From positions 372,001-436,000 of the forward strand of contig CANMOY010000001.1 of assembly GCA_947499595.1 (NCBI GenBank): a DNA stretch of 64,000 nt, read 5' to 3'. Position numbers and translations under genes: made by a program. Numbering within the stretch: the first letter of the stretch is position 1; the number at the start of each line of letters is the position of its first letter. The notes under the pieces were generated by a model. That model saw only the letters and a list, made by a program, of their open reading frames with translations, was not told the DNA's origin and did not search any database. The DNA comes from an uncultured Mesonia sp. (GTDB taxonomy: Bacteria; Bacteroidota; Bacteroidia; Flavobacteriales; Flavobacteriaceae). Of this stretch, positions 56,130 to 64,000 are shown piece by piece.

Positions 56130-56144
56130 CATGTTTTTTTTTAA

Positions 56145-58208
56145 TTATTGGTTAATTCCTTCCAAGTCTAATAAAAATGCATAGTCTTCGGCTAGCTCTT
56201 TTAAGCTTTCAAATCGCCCTGAAGCACCGCCGTGGCCTGTATCCATATTGGTGTTTAAAAATAATTTGGTCGCATTACGTTTATGGGTTCTTAACTTAGC
56301 AACCCATTTAGCGGGTTCCCAATATTGCACCTGAGAATCATGGTAACCTGTAGTGATCAACATATGCGGATAGTCCTGTTCTTTCACATTATCATAGGGT
56401 GAATAGTTTTTCATATAATCATAATACTCCTTTTTATTAGGGTTTCCCCACTCATCATACTCGCCAGTTGTTAATGGTATACTATCATCGAGCATTGTGG
56501 TTAACACATCTACAAAGGGTACCGCTGCAATAATACCGTGATACAATTTTGGAGCCATATTGGCCACCCCACCCATTAACATACCTCCTGCCGATCCGCC
56601 GTAAGCATAAAGGTGTTTTTCTGAAGTGTATTTATTGGCGATTAAGTGTTTTGAAACCGAAATAAAATCGGTAAAGGTATTCATTTTATGAAGTAACTTA
56701 CCATTTTCATACCAATTACGCCCCATATACTCCCCGCCTCTTACATGGGCGATAGCATATACAAAACCACGATTTAATAAGCTTAAACGATTACTAGAAA
56801 AATAAGGGTCTGTGGTATGTCCATAACTTCCGTAAGCATATTGAAGTAATGGTGCACTGCCATCCCTTTTTAATCCTTTTTTATAAACTAAAGATATCGG
56901 AATTTTAGTCTCGTCATCGGCAATGGCCCAAATACGTTCTTCTATATAATTATCTTTATTAAAACTTTTATCCAAAACAGCTTGCTCTTTCATTAAAGTA
57001 GTTGTCTTTGCTTGCATGTTAAAATCAAAAACAGCCGCTGGTGAGGTCAAACTCGAATAACTATATCGAAGTACCGGGGTGTCAAAGTCTGGATTTGCTC
57101 CAGTATTTGCAGTGTATGTTTCTCCTTTTAAGGGCACATAAAAATCTTCCTGCTCGTCCCATCGCATCACTCTCAATTTGTTTAATCCTTGAAAACGCTC
57201 GGTTACCACTAAGTAATCTTTGAAAATATCTACATCTTCAAGCAAAACTTCTTCACGATGAGCAATAACTTCTTCCCAATAATCGTAACCTGTTTGTGTA
57301 ATGGGTGTTCGCATTAATTTAAAATTGTAAGCCTCATCTTTATTGGTTAACAAATAAAAATGATCTCCAAAATGAGCCAAACCATATTCTACACCCCGTT
57401 TTCTTGGTGCGAATAGTTTAAATGAATCATTAGGGGTGTCGGCATTTAAAATACGGTACTCATCGCTTAAAGTGCTGCTACTCCCAATAACCAGATAGGC
57501 TTGTGATTTTGTTTTATAGATATAGGTGTTAAAAGTTTCATCGTCTTCTTGATAAACCAAAGCATCGTAATTTGGCGATGTACCTAATTCATGCTTGAAA
57601 ATCTGATTTGATCGTAATGTTTTCTCATCTTTTCGGGTATAGTAAAGGGTTTTGTTGTCGTTGGCCCAAATTGATCCTCCGGTGGTAGATTCTATTTGAC
57701 TGGGATAAACTTCTCCTGTAACTAAATCTTTCACGTATAGGGTGTATTTACGTCGGCTTACAGTGTCTACTCCATAAGCCACCAAATTGTTATTCGGACT
57801 TACATTTATGCCGGTCAAATGAAAATAACTATTCCCTTTTGCCATTTCATTGCAATTAAACAGCACTTCTTCATCTGCATCTAACTCGCCTAGCTTACGA
57901 CAATATATAGGGTAATCACCTCCCTTCTCAAAGCGTACATAATACCAATATCCATTTTTTTTATACGGCACAGAAGCATCATCCTCTTTAATACGCGATT
58001 TCATTTCCTGAAATAACTTTTCTTGAAACGATGAAGTATGCTCAGTTTGCGTTTTATAGTACTCATTTTCGGCTTCAAGATAAGCTAACACATCTGGATG
58101 ATCACGTTCATTCATCCAAAAATAATTATCAATACGTTCGTTCCCATGAATACTTAAAGTTTTAGCTATCTGTTTCGCTCGTGGCGGATTTATTTTCGTA
58201 GAGATCAT
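56145..58208 (-). CDS. S9A oligopeptidase (oligopeptidase B-like)
   Basis: 687 residues, standard for the family. N-terminal P-P-R-A-K-Q-I-A-K and seven-bladed propeller (about 75-405), then the alpha/beta hydrolase domain with the nucleophile Ser in Y-G-G-S-A-G-G and the catalytic His in D-T-G-H-G-G-A-S-G. No signal peptide, so it is a cytoplasmic peptidase cutting short peptides, usually after basic residues. It is divergent from ebfC with its own -7 box. Confidence 0.92.
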   Translation of the reverse strand: MISTKINPPRAKQIAKTLSIHGNERIDNYFWMNERDHPDVLAYLEAENEYYKTQTEHTSSFQEKLFQEMKSRIKEDDASVPYKKNGYWYYVRFEKGGDYPIYCRKLGELDADEEVLFNCNEMAKGNSYFHLTGINVSPNNNLVAYGVDTVSRRKYTLYVKDLVTGEVYPSQIESTTGGSIWANDNKTLYYTRKDEKTLRSNQIFKHELGTSPNYDALVYQEDDETFNTYIYKTKSQAYLVIGSSSTLSDEYRILNADTPNDSFKLFAPRKRGVEYGLAHFGDHFYLLTNKDEAYNFKLMRTPITQTGYDYWEEVIAHREEVLLEDVDIFKDYLVVTERFQGLNKLRVMRWDEQEDFYVPLKGETYTANTGANPDFDTPVLRYSYSSLTSPAAVFDFNMQAKTTTLMKEQAVLDKSFNKDNYIEERIWAIADDETKIPISLVYKKGLKRDGSAPLLQYAYGSYGHTTDPYFSSNRLSLLNRGFVYAIAHVRGGEYMGRNWYENGKLLHKMNTFTDFISVSKHLIANKYTSEKHLYAYGGSAGGMLMGGVANMAPKLYHGIIAAVPFVDVLTTMLDDSIPLTTGEYDEWGNPNKKEYYDYMKNYSPYDNVKEQDYPHMLITTGYHDSQVQYWEPAKWVAKLRTHKRNATKLFLNTNMDTGHGGASGRFESLKELAEDYAFLLDLEGINQ

Positions 58209-58228
58209 ATGCTATTTTTTAAACGCCG

Positions 58229-58236
58229 CAAAATTA
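58229..58236 (-). promoter_or_regulatory. -7 promoter box of the S9 oligopeptidase
   Basis: The minus strand reads TAATTTTG, an exact TAnnTTTG match, 20 bp before the ATG at 58208. Confidence 0.5.
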
Positions 58237-58319
58237 AACTATCCCACGTATTTTATTAAATTCTTAATCATATTATTAGGTTAAATTTATTAATTTGCAC
58301 CACATAAAAAAAGTAAGTT

Positions 58320-58634
58320 ATGTTTGGAGATATGATGAATAAACTGCAGGAAACGCAGAAAAAAGTTGAAGAGACCAAGGAGCGTCTTAAAAATGTTAGT
58401 TTACAAGAGTCTACTACAGATGATTTGTTAAAGGTAACCATCTCTGCAGCTAGAGAAATTAAACAAATCGAAATTGCTGATGAATTAGTTGAAGACAAGG
58501 AGCAATTAGAAGATTATCTTATTCTTACGCTTAACAAGGCAATTCAAAAAGCAAACGATATGCACGAGGCCGAGATTGCTGCAGTAGCCAAACAAGGTAT
58601 GCCTAATATTCCAGGAATGGATATGTTCAAATAA
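58320..58634 (+). CDS. YbaB/EbfC family nucleoid-associated protein
   Basis: 104 residues, the normal length. Helical N-terminal half ([14 protein letters not shown]) and central beta-strands with the [12 protein letters not shown] segment. The usual G-N-G-x-V region is replaced, as in the Bacteroidota branch. It binds DNA as a dimer. Here it stands alone, not with dnaX/recR. It ends at a bidirectional terminator. Confidence 0.87.
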   Translation: MFGDMMNKLQETQKKVEETKERLKNVSLQESTTDDLLKVTISAAREIKQIEIADELVEDKEQLEDYLILTLNKAIQKANDMHEAEIAAVAKQGMPNIPGMDMFK

Positions 58635-58649
58635 TAAACTAGAAAACAA

Positions 58650-58676
58650 AAAAAGAGGCGCTTAGCGCCTCTTTTT
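58650..58676. terminator. bidirectional intrinsic terminator
   Basis: Stem AAAAAGAGGCGC / GCGCCTCTTTTT with loop TTA, between convergent ebfC and the threonine aldolase gene. Confidence 0.9.
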
Positions 58677-58680
58677 CTTA

Positions 58681-59712
58681 TTAAACCCTTGTATTCAAAC
58701 TTTCGAGTTCTTGCAGAACAAACTCGTGCATCTCCTGGGTATAATCTAGGTGCGTTACTAAACGGAGTTTACCTTGGCCCATGGAACTAAGACCTATTTC
58801 TTTTTCTCTCATGGCTTGCAAAAAGGTTTGTTCAGGCATTGAGTTTTTTAGGTAAAAGATAACAATATTGGTTTCTACCGGTTCAACTCTAGCTACATAG
58901 CTAGCTTTTAACAGCAAAGCACCCAACTCTTTGGCTCGCCTATGGTCTTCTGCAAGTCGAGCTACGTGATGGTCTAATGCATAAGTTCCTGCAGCCGCCA
59001 TATAACCTACCTGGCGCATACCTCCGCCTAAAACTTTACGTACTCGAATAGCATTTTTCATCCATTTTACATCGCCAACCAAAACCGAACCCATAGGCGC
59101 ACCTAATCCTTTTGACAAACAAATTGAAATGGTGTCGAACAATTTCCCATACTCGGTTGGCTGTTGACCAGTGGCTACTAAGGCATTGAACAAGCGAGCG
59201 CCATCTAAGTGTAAACCTAATTGATGTTGATCGCAAACTTTTCTAATTTTTTTTATTTCATCTAGATCATAACAAGCACCTCCCCCTTTATTGGTAGTGT
59301 TTTCAAGACAGACCAAAGCGCTAAGTGGACTGTGATAAAAATCGGGTGGATTTATGCTTTCTTCTACTTGCTTGGCAGTGATCATTCCGCGATCGCCACC
59401 TATTAATTTACACGAAACTCCACTATTGAAAGCAACCCCTCCTCCTTCATAATTAAAAACATGGGCCCATTTATCACAAATAAGCTGTTCACCAGGTTGG
59501 GTATGTAATTTTATTGCGGCTTGATTGGCCATAGTGCCACTAGGAAAAAATAGAGCACAATCTTTATCAAAAAGTGCCGCCACTTTTTCTTCTAACTCAT
59601 TTACGCTGTAATCTTCTTTATATACATCGTCTCCTACCCGAGCATTGAGCATGTATTCTAACATGTTAGGCGTTGGTCGGGTAACCGTGTCGCTTTTCAA
59701 ATCTATTCGCAT
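58681..59712 (-). CDS. ltaE: low-specificity L-threonine aldolase
   Basis: 343 residues. N-terminal M-R-I-D-L-K-S-D-T-V-T-R-P-T, G-T-M-A-N-Q-A-A and the PLP lysine in S-I-C-L-S-K-G-L-G-A-P-M-G are all present. It splits threonine and allo-threonine into glycine and acetaldehyde. Single gene, divergent from prfB. Confidence 0.94.
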   Translation of the reverse strand: MRIDLKSDTVTRPTPNMLEYMLNARVGDDVYKEDYSVNELEEKVAALFDKDCALFFPSGTMANQAAIKLHTQPGEQLICDKWAHVFNYEGGGVAFNSGVSCKLIGGDRGMITAKQVEESINPPDFYHSPLSALVCLENTTNKGGGACYDLDEIKKIRKVCDQHQLGLHLDGARLFNALVATGQQPTEYGKLFDTISICLSKGLGAPMGSVLVGDVKWMKNAIRVRKVLGGGMRQVGYMAAAGTYALDHHVARLAEDHRRAKELGALLLKASYVARVEPVETNIVIFYLKNSMPEQTFLQAMREKEIGLSSMGQGKLRLVTHLDYTQEMHEFVLQELESLNTRV

Positions 59713-59805
59713 CGTTATTTTTAGTTAAAAGTAAGAATTGTGATGAAAACATTTTTAAAAAGCTTGGTAAATTTTAAATTTGAAAAAAAATAAATCCGTA
59801 AAGTC

Positions 59806-60907
59806 ATGCAAATTACCCAAGACAACATAAAAGAACTCAATACACGTGTAACCGCCTTAAACCAATATCTTTGACTTAGATGCCAAAAGAATTGAAATAA
59901 GCAACCAAGAAGAAAAAACCTTTGCACCAGATTTTTGGGACAAACCCCAAGAAGCTCAAAAAGTGGTTCGAGCTTTAAATCAAGAAAAAAAATGGGTTCA
60001 AGATTTTGAAGAAATAAAAGAATTAACCGAAGAGTTAGAAATTTTATTTGAGTTCTATAAAGAAGGAGAAGCAAACCAAGATGAGTTACTTAAAAAATAT
60101 GAGTTGAGTCTTGATAAAATTGAAACCTTAGAATTTAAAAATATGCTTTCTGATGAAGGCGATGATCTCACCGCTATATTGCAAATAACAGCAGGAGCAG
60201 GCGGAACAGAGAGTTGCGACTGGGCTTCAATGCTTATGCGGATGTATATAATGTGGGCAGAAAAGCACGGGTACAAAATTAAAGAGCTGAACCATCAAGA
60301 TGGTGATGTAGCCGGAATAAAAACCGTTACTCTAGAAATTGAAGGCGACTTTGCCTTTGGTTGGCTCAAGGGTGAGAATGGTGTACATCGTTTAGTTCGT
60401 ATTTCTCCCTTTGATAGTAATGCGAAAAGACATACTTCTTTTGCATCGGTTTACGTTTATCCGTTGGTAGATGATTCTATTGAAATTACCATTAATCCCG
60501 CCGATATTGAAATTACAACTGCACGTTCTAGTGGAGCAGGCGGACAAAATGTAAATAAGGTAGAAACCAAGGTGCAGCTGGTTCATCACCCCACGGGAAT
60601 ACAGATAAGTTGCTCAGAAACACGATCGCAACATGATAACCGTGAAAGAGCAATGCAAATGCTGAAATCACAATTGTATGAGCTTGAACTACAAAAACAG
60701 TTAGAGCAAAGAGAAGGTATTGAGGCTAGCAAGAAAAAAATTGAATGGGGTTCGCAGATTCGTAATTATGTAATGCACCCTTACAAACTGGTGAAAGATG
60801 TGCGAACGGGAGAGGAAACCGGAAATGTTGATGCGGTGATGAACGGTGACCTAGATGCCTTTCTAAAAGCATATCTTATGCTTATGGGGCAAAAAGAGAA
60901 ATTGTAA
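59806..60907 (+). CDS. prfB: peptide chain release factor 2, expressed by programmed +1 frameshift
   Basis: Two overlapping parts: ATG at 59806 to CTT (59869-59871), then in-frame TGA at 59872, with reading resumed one base on at GAC (59873) to 60907, giving 366 residues (E. coli RF2: 365). The shift site TAT-CTT-TGA-C matches the classical RF2 slip site. Downstream the stop-recognition motif S-P-F and the peptidyl-release motif G-A-G-G-Q are intact. RF2 reads TGA and TAA, so low RF2 raises shifting. The six bases where E. coli has an internal Shine-Dalgarno lack any G-rich sequence. Confidence 0.95.
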
Positions 60908-60970
60908 TAAAGCAAAATTCTTATTATATTCCCCCTATCAGACTTATATAATTTTTATAAAAAAAATAAA

Positions 60971-61312
60971 ATGATTAAAATTTACCATAACCCTAGATGC
61001 AGTAAATCTCGAGAAGGCTTAGCCATTTTACAGGAATCTGGTCAAGATTTTCAAATTGTAAAATACCTAAACCAACCCCTTCGTGAAGAAGAAATTAAAG
61101 ATCTTTTACAAGCTCTAGGTTGTGATCCTATCGACCTAATACGAACAAACGAAAAAATCTGGAAAGAAGAATTTAAAGGTAAAGAATTAAGTAAAGATCA
61201 AATTATCAAAGCAATGCATGATAACCCGAAACTAATTCAACGACCAATTGTTATGCAAAAAGACAAAGCGATAATTGCTAGACCACCAGAAAAAATAAAA
61301 GAATTTTTATAA
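60971..61312 (+). CDS. ArsC/Spx family thioredoxin-fold protein (arsenate reductase-like)
   Basis: 113 residues. Y-H-N-P-R-C-S-K-S-R with Cys10, and the R-P-I-V segment near residue 94, match glutaredoxin-linked arsenate reductase ArsC. No arsB, arsR or other arsenic gene is nearby, so the role may be general. It follows prfB by 63 bp on the same strand. Confidence 0.88.
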   Translation: MIKIYHNPRCSKSREGLAILQESGQDFQIVKYLNQPLREEEIKDLLQALGCDPIDLIRTNEKIWKEEFKGKELSKDQIIKAMHDNPKLIQRPIVMQKDKAIIARPPEKIKEFL

Positions 61313-61369
61313 TTGTTTTAGTAAATTTTATGGACAAAACTTGTTAGCTTTAAGCGTTTAATATTTAAA

Positions 61370-61801
61370 ATGTTTATGATGAAAAAGTATGCATTTTTTC
61401 TATTCTTCGGTTTATTAAGTCTTGGCTTACAAGCTCAGCATCATCTTTTATTAATGGAGGCTACTCCTAAGATAAAAAAAAAGGCCGATGCTGAGTCTAA
61501 AAAAATTGCTAAGCTCTTAGCTTTAGGTCCAGATGAACGCCTAATGGTTCGCAATGCTTTAATGGTACACGAAGTACAGAAGCAAAAAATTGAAAAAACT
61601 ACTTGGAGTGCTGCACGAAAAAAAGCCATGTATGATAGGATTGACGCAACCCTGACGGGCGAATTTGCCAATATTCTCACGCGATATCAATTTAATTTTT
61701 TCATGCGCTATCAAGAAGATCAACGCCAAAAACTGCGCCAACAGCAAGGAGTTGAAAATGCCGATAAAATAAGAACCCAGGGACAAATGAATAAACTTTG
61801 A
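61370..61801 (+). CDS. small secreted helical protein (paralogue A)
   Basis: 143 residues from the first ATG; the ATG at 61379 (M-K-K-Y-A-F) gives the more usual 140-residue start. Signal peptide ends near L-Q-A-Q. The mature chain is charged and helical: E-A-T-P-K-I-K-K-K-A-D, then a segment rich in Lys/Glu/Arg, ending Gln-rich. It looks like the next gene in order of motifs, suggesting a tandem pair; a CpxP/Spy-like periplasmic role is possible but unproven. Confidence 0.75.
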   Translation: MFMMKKYAFFLFFGLLSLGLQAQHHLLLMEATPKIKKKADAESKKIAKLLALGPDERLMVRNALMVHEVQKQKIEKTTWSAARKKAMYDRIDATLTGEFANILTRYQFNFFMRYQEDQRQKLRQQQGVENADKIRTQGQMNKL

Positions 61802-61872
61802 CCAATGGAATTAACGGAGTTTTAACGAGCTAAGCGCCTGTATTTTATTAAATTACCATAAAAATTTAAATT

Positions 61873-62226
61873 ATGAAAAATATTATTAGTTTATTACTAA
61901 TTGGGTTTTTGGCATTTAATATGCAAGCGCAGCAAGTATTGGCAAGTGAAGTAACACCACAAATTGAGCAACAAGTTGAAAAGGAAGTACAAATCTTGAA
62001 AAACAAATTGGCGCTAACTGGGAAACAAGAAAGCCTCATAACTTTAAAACTTAAAAATTTTGGAGTTAGAGAACAAGAAATTATTAAGAGTTCAATTAGT
62101 CCAGAAGAAAAGAAAAAAGCCATATTGGCTTTAAAACAAAATGAAGTACTCGAAATGCGTAATATTCTAACCGATGCTCAGTACAACCAATATGTATCAA
62201 TGATATTAGAAAAAAATAAAAAGTAA
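61873..62226 (+). CDS. small secreted helical protein (paralogue B)
   Basis: 117 residues. Signal peptide ends near M-Q-A-Q (residue 19). The mature part has S-E-V-T-P-Q-I-E-Q-Q-V-E, L-A-L-T-G-K-Q-E and L-T-D-A-Q-Y-N-Q-Y near the end, parallel to E-A-T-P-K-I, L-A-L-G-P-D-E and L-T-R-Y-Q-F-N in the gene before. The L-T-x-x-Q type end resembles Spy/CpxP repeats. Ends 28 bp before a strong terminator. Confidence 0.78.
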   Translation: MKNIISLLLIGFLAFNMQAQQVLASEVTPQIEQQVEKEVQILKNKLALTGKQESLITLKLKNFGVREQEIIKSSISPEEKKKAILALKQNEVLEMRNILTDAQYNQYVSMILEKNKK

Positions 62227-62250
62227 ATTACTTAAATAGTTCATTTGCAA

Positions 62251-62288
62251 AATCATAAAGCCACTTCGAGTGGCTTTATGATTTTTTT
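62251..62288 (+). terminator. intrinsic terminator
   Basis: Stem AATCATAAAGCCACT / AGTGGCTTTATGATT with loop TCG, followed by a T run. It ends the transcript of the two small secreted proteins before the TonB-receptor gene. Confidence 0.9.
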
Positions 62289-62368
62289 ATGAAAGTATAA
62301 TTAAACCTTTCAATGCTTAAAAGGTCTTACACACATAAACAAAACAATAAACAGCTAATTGTAACTTC

Positions 62369-64000
62369 ATGAAACTTCAAAAAAAATTACTAACCTTATT
62401 TGCTATAATAGCTTGTAGCTTAGGTTATGCACAAAAAAATTATCAGATTTCAGGAAAGGTAGTCGATAAGGATGCCGGGATACCACTAGAATATGCTACT
62501 ATTACTCTTAAAGATACAAAAGGGAACCTACCCCCCCAAGGTGGTGTAACCGATTATGATGGTAATTTTAAGTTTGAGGTTAAAGAAGGTACTTATGATA
62601 TAGTGGTTGAGTATATTTCTTTTGAACCCAAAAAATATAACAACCGTACCATTGATAAAGATACAAAAATGGGTACGGTAAGTTTAGGCCTTAAATCAGA
62701 TTCGCTCGATGAGGTAGTCGTTCGCGCCGAGACTACCCAAGTAGATATTCGGTTAGATAAAAAAATATACAATATAGGTAAAGATCTTACTACCCAGGGA
62801 GCTACTGTAAGCGATGCATTAAATAACGTTCCTTCTGTATCTGTAGATGTTGAAGGGGGTATCAGCTTACGCGGAAATGAAAACGTTCGAATCTTAATTA
62901 ATGGTAAACCATCGGCTATGGCCGGATTTGGAAATACCGATGTTTTTCAGCAACTACCTGCAGATGCGATTGAGCGTGTTGAGGTAACTACAAGCCCCTC
63001 TGCCCGCTACGATGCCGAAGGAAGTGCAGGTATTCTAAATATTATTTTGAAGAAAGAAAAAACCCTAGGTTTTAATGGATCAATCACAGCAAACGTAGGT
63101 TATCCAACAAATAGTAACCTATCGGCCAACGTAAACCTAAGAACCGATAAGTTTAATGTGTTTAATACCACGGGAGTTTACTATAGAGAATCACCAGGAA
63201 ACGCCAACTTTAATAACCGATATTTTGGCGATGATGTAAGCGTAGATAACACACTAGAAGATAGAGAGTATGACCGTAGAAGAAAAGGAATCAATACCAA
63301 TATTGGTATGGAATATTTTCTTACCGAAAGTTCATCTATAACTGGTAGCGCTTTTATGCGTTGGGGCGACGACAAAGACATTAGCACCAATAAAACTTCA
63401 CGATTTTTCGAAAACAATTTAGTGAATAGAACCGAACGAAAAGAAATTGAAAAGGAAGAAGATGCTAGTTACCAGTTCTCATTAAATTATCAGAATAAAT
63501 TTGATGATAAGGGCCATAAATTAACCGCCGATTTTCAATATTCTTTTGACAATGAAGATAAACCTACAAGTATTATAGAAAATATCTTAGAACCCAATGA
63601 AGATATTCTAGACCAAGAGAGAATCTTTGAAAACGAAAAACAAAATCAATTCTTAGCTCAAGTAGATTATGTGCTCCCTATGGGGGAAGCACAATTTGAA
63701 GCGGGTTACCGAGGAACTTTTGAAAACACCGATACAGATTATAATTTAGAGCGTTTTAATTTTGACACCAATCAATTCGAAATTGACAAAGGATTAACCA
63801 ACTTATTCAAATATACCGAGAATGTAAACGCCATTTACACACAATACGGAAATAAATTTGGTGACTTTTCATTCTTGCTTGGCTTGCGTTTAGAGCATAC
63901 CTTATTAAAAGGAGAAGTTTTTTCTGAGTTTGGCGACGAACAAGCCTTAGAAGAAGCGCTAGGAATAAACGTAGATACCAATTTTGAAAAAGATTATCTA
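62369..64000 (+). CDS. TonB-dependent outer-membrane receptor, incomplete at the window end
   Basis: The first 544 codons are open; the stop lies beyond the window. Signal peptide ends at G-Y-A-Q (residue 22). A carboxypeptidase-regulatory-like (Ig-type) domain covers about 24-110 (I-S-G-K-V-V-D then V-T-D-Y-D-G-N-F), then D-E-V-V-V and a plug domain with S-L-R-G-N-E-N-V-R-I-L-I-N-G-K-P and I-E-R-V-E-V, then barrel strands. The lack of a clear TonB-box and the short plug match the OMP_b-brl_3 group. Substrate unknown. Confidence 0.9.
   Translation, partial: MKLQKKLLTLFAIIACSLGYAQKNYQISGKVVDKDAGIPLEYATITLKDTKGNLPPQGGVTDYDGNFKFEVKEGTYDIVVEYISFEPKKYNNRTIDKDTKMGTVSLGLKSDSLDEVVVRAETTQVDIRLDKKIYNIGKDLTTQGATVSDALNNVPSVSVDVEGGISLRGNENVRILINGKPSAMAGFGNTDVFQQLPADAIERVEVTTSPSARYDAEGSAGILNIILKKEKTLGFNGSITANVGYPTNSNLSANVNLRTDKFNVFNTTGVYYRESPGNANFNNRYFGDDVSVDNTLEDREYDRRRKGINTNIGMEYFLTESSSITGSAFMRWGDDKDISTNKTSRFFENNLVNRTERKEIEKEEDASYQFSLNYQNKFDDKGHKLTADFQYSFDNEDKPTSIIENILEPNEDILDQERIFENEKQNQFLAQVDYVLPMGEAQFEAGYRGTFENTDTDYNLERFNFDTNQFEIDKGLTNLFKYTENVNAIYTQYGNKFGDFSFLLGLRLEHTLLKGEVFSEFGDEQALEEALGINVDTNFEKDYL

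Noticed and set aside
59963-60907. Short prfB from 59963
   Set aside because: The frame before it joins through the canonical +1 frameshift site; this start would lose the N-terminal domain.
60971-61312. Arsenic-resistance operon
   Set aside because: Only an ArsC-like protein is present; no ars regulator or transporter nearby.
1-64000. tRNA, rRNA, CRISPR arrays, insertion sequences, prophage, defence islands
   Set aside because: No cloverleaf, repeat-spacer, transposase or phage-gene pattern was seen by eye; a dedicated tRNA and repeat scan was not possible.

Overview
The window is AT-rich chromosomal DNA from a member of the Bacteroidota, almost certainly a flavobacterium (family Flavobacteriaceae). 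The evidence is the recurring -7 promoter box TAnnTTTG, the absence of Shine-Dalgarno sequences before nearly all genes, and typical gene neighbourhoods: ferredoxin / LuxC-like acyl-CoA reductase / SerC / SerA-like; uvrA divergent from an ECF-type sigma factor; RlpA-SPOR protein followed by small membrane proteins; DUF4834 / YfhO / glycosyltransferase / flippase. The genus cannot be named from the sequence. I found no tRNA, rRNA, CRISPR array, insertion sequence, prophage or plasmid feature. This is core genome with a few unusual details.

Layout. 1-3.8 kb: minus-strand operon of a 7TM-HD phosphohydrolase, DUF72 protein, NUDIX hydrolase and acyl-CoA thioesterase. 3.9-5.9 kb: thiolase and NlpC/P60 peptidase. 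5.9-9.7 kb: gyrA and a secreted TPR protein, divergent from clpC (10-12.6 kb). 12.6-16.1 kb: small secreted protein, hutH and the NAD(P)HX repair enzyme. 16.3-19.5 kb: gcvT, a sugar-nucleotide-reductase-like gene without a normal start codon, pterin dehydratase and a YebC protein. 19.6-22.4 kb: Lrp regulator, M14 carboxypeptidase and a divergent XRE repressor sharing an array of operator palindromes. 22.4-27.9 kb: topoisomerase IV operon with mscL. 28-32.5 kb: hybrid sensor kinase, ychF, a secreted protein and ferredoxin. 32.5-37 kb: acyl-CoA reductase, serC, a SerA homologue that has lost its catalytic residues, rlpA and two small membrane-associated proteins. 37-43 kb: DJ-1/PfpI protein, YihY, proline dehydrogenase, aroB, bcp, nth, a 51-residue small gene and a sigma factor. 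43-47 kb: uvrA and a Tyr/Arg-rich secreted repeat protein. 47-52.5 kb: surface-polysaccharide group. 52.6-64 kb: outer-membrane protein, serine-palmitoyltransferase-like enzyme, cysteine synthase, S9 oligopeptidase, ebfC, threonine aldolase, prfB with programmed frameshift, ArsC-like protein, two related small secreted helical proteins, and a TonB-dependent receptor cut by the window end.

Most worth following up: (i) five copies of TGTTTAC-N4-GTAAACA between the XRE gene and the M14 peptidase, with -7 promoter boxes inside the palindromes; (ii) a SerA homologue in which the Arg, Glu and His catalytic positions read His, Gln and Asn; (iii) a reductase reading frame whose Rossmann motif lies upstream of any ATG/GTG/TTG, with ATT as the best start, next to a 12-bp inverted repeat; (iv) a prfB frameshift site without the internal Shine-Dalgarno; (v) an endonuclease III with no cysteines at all.
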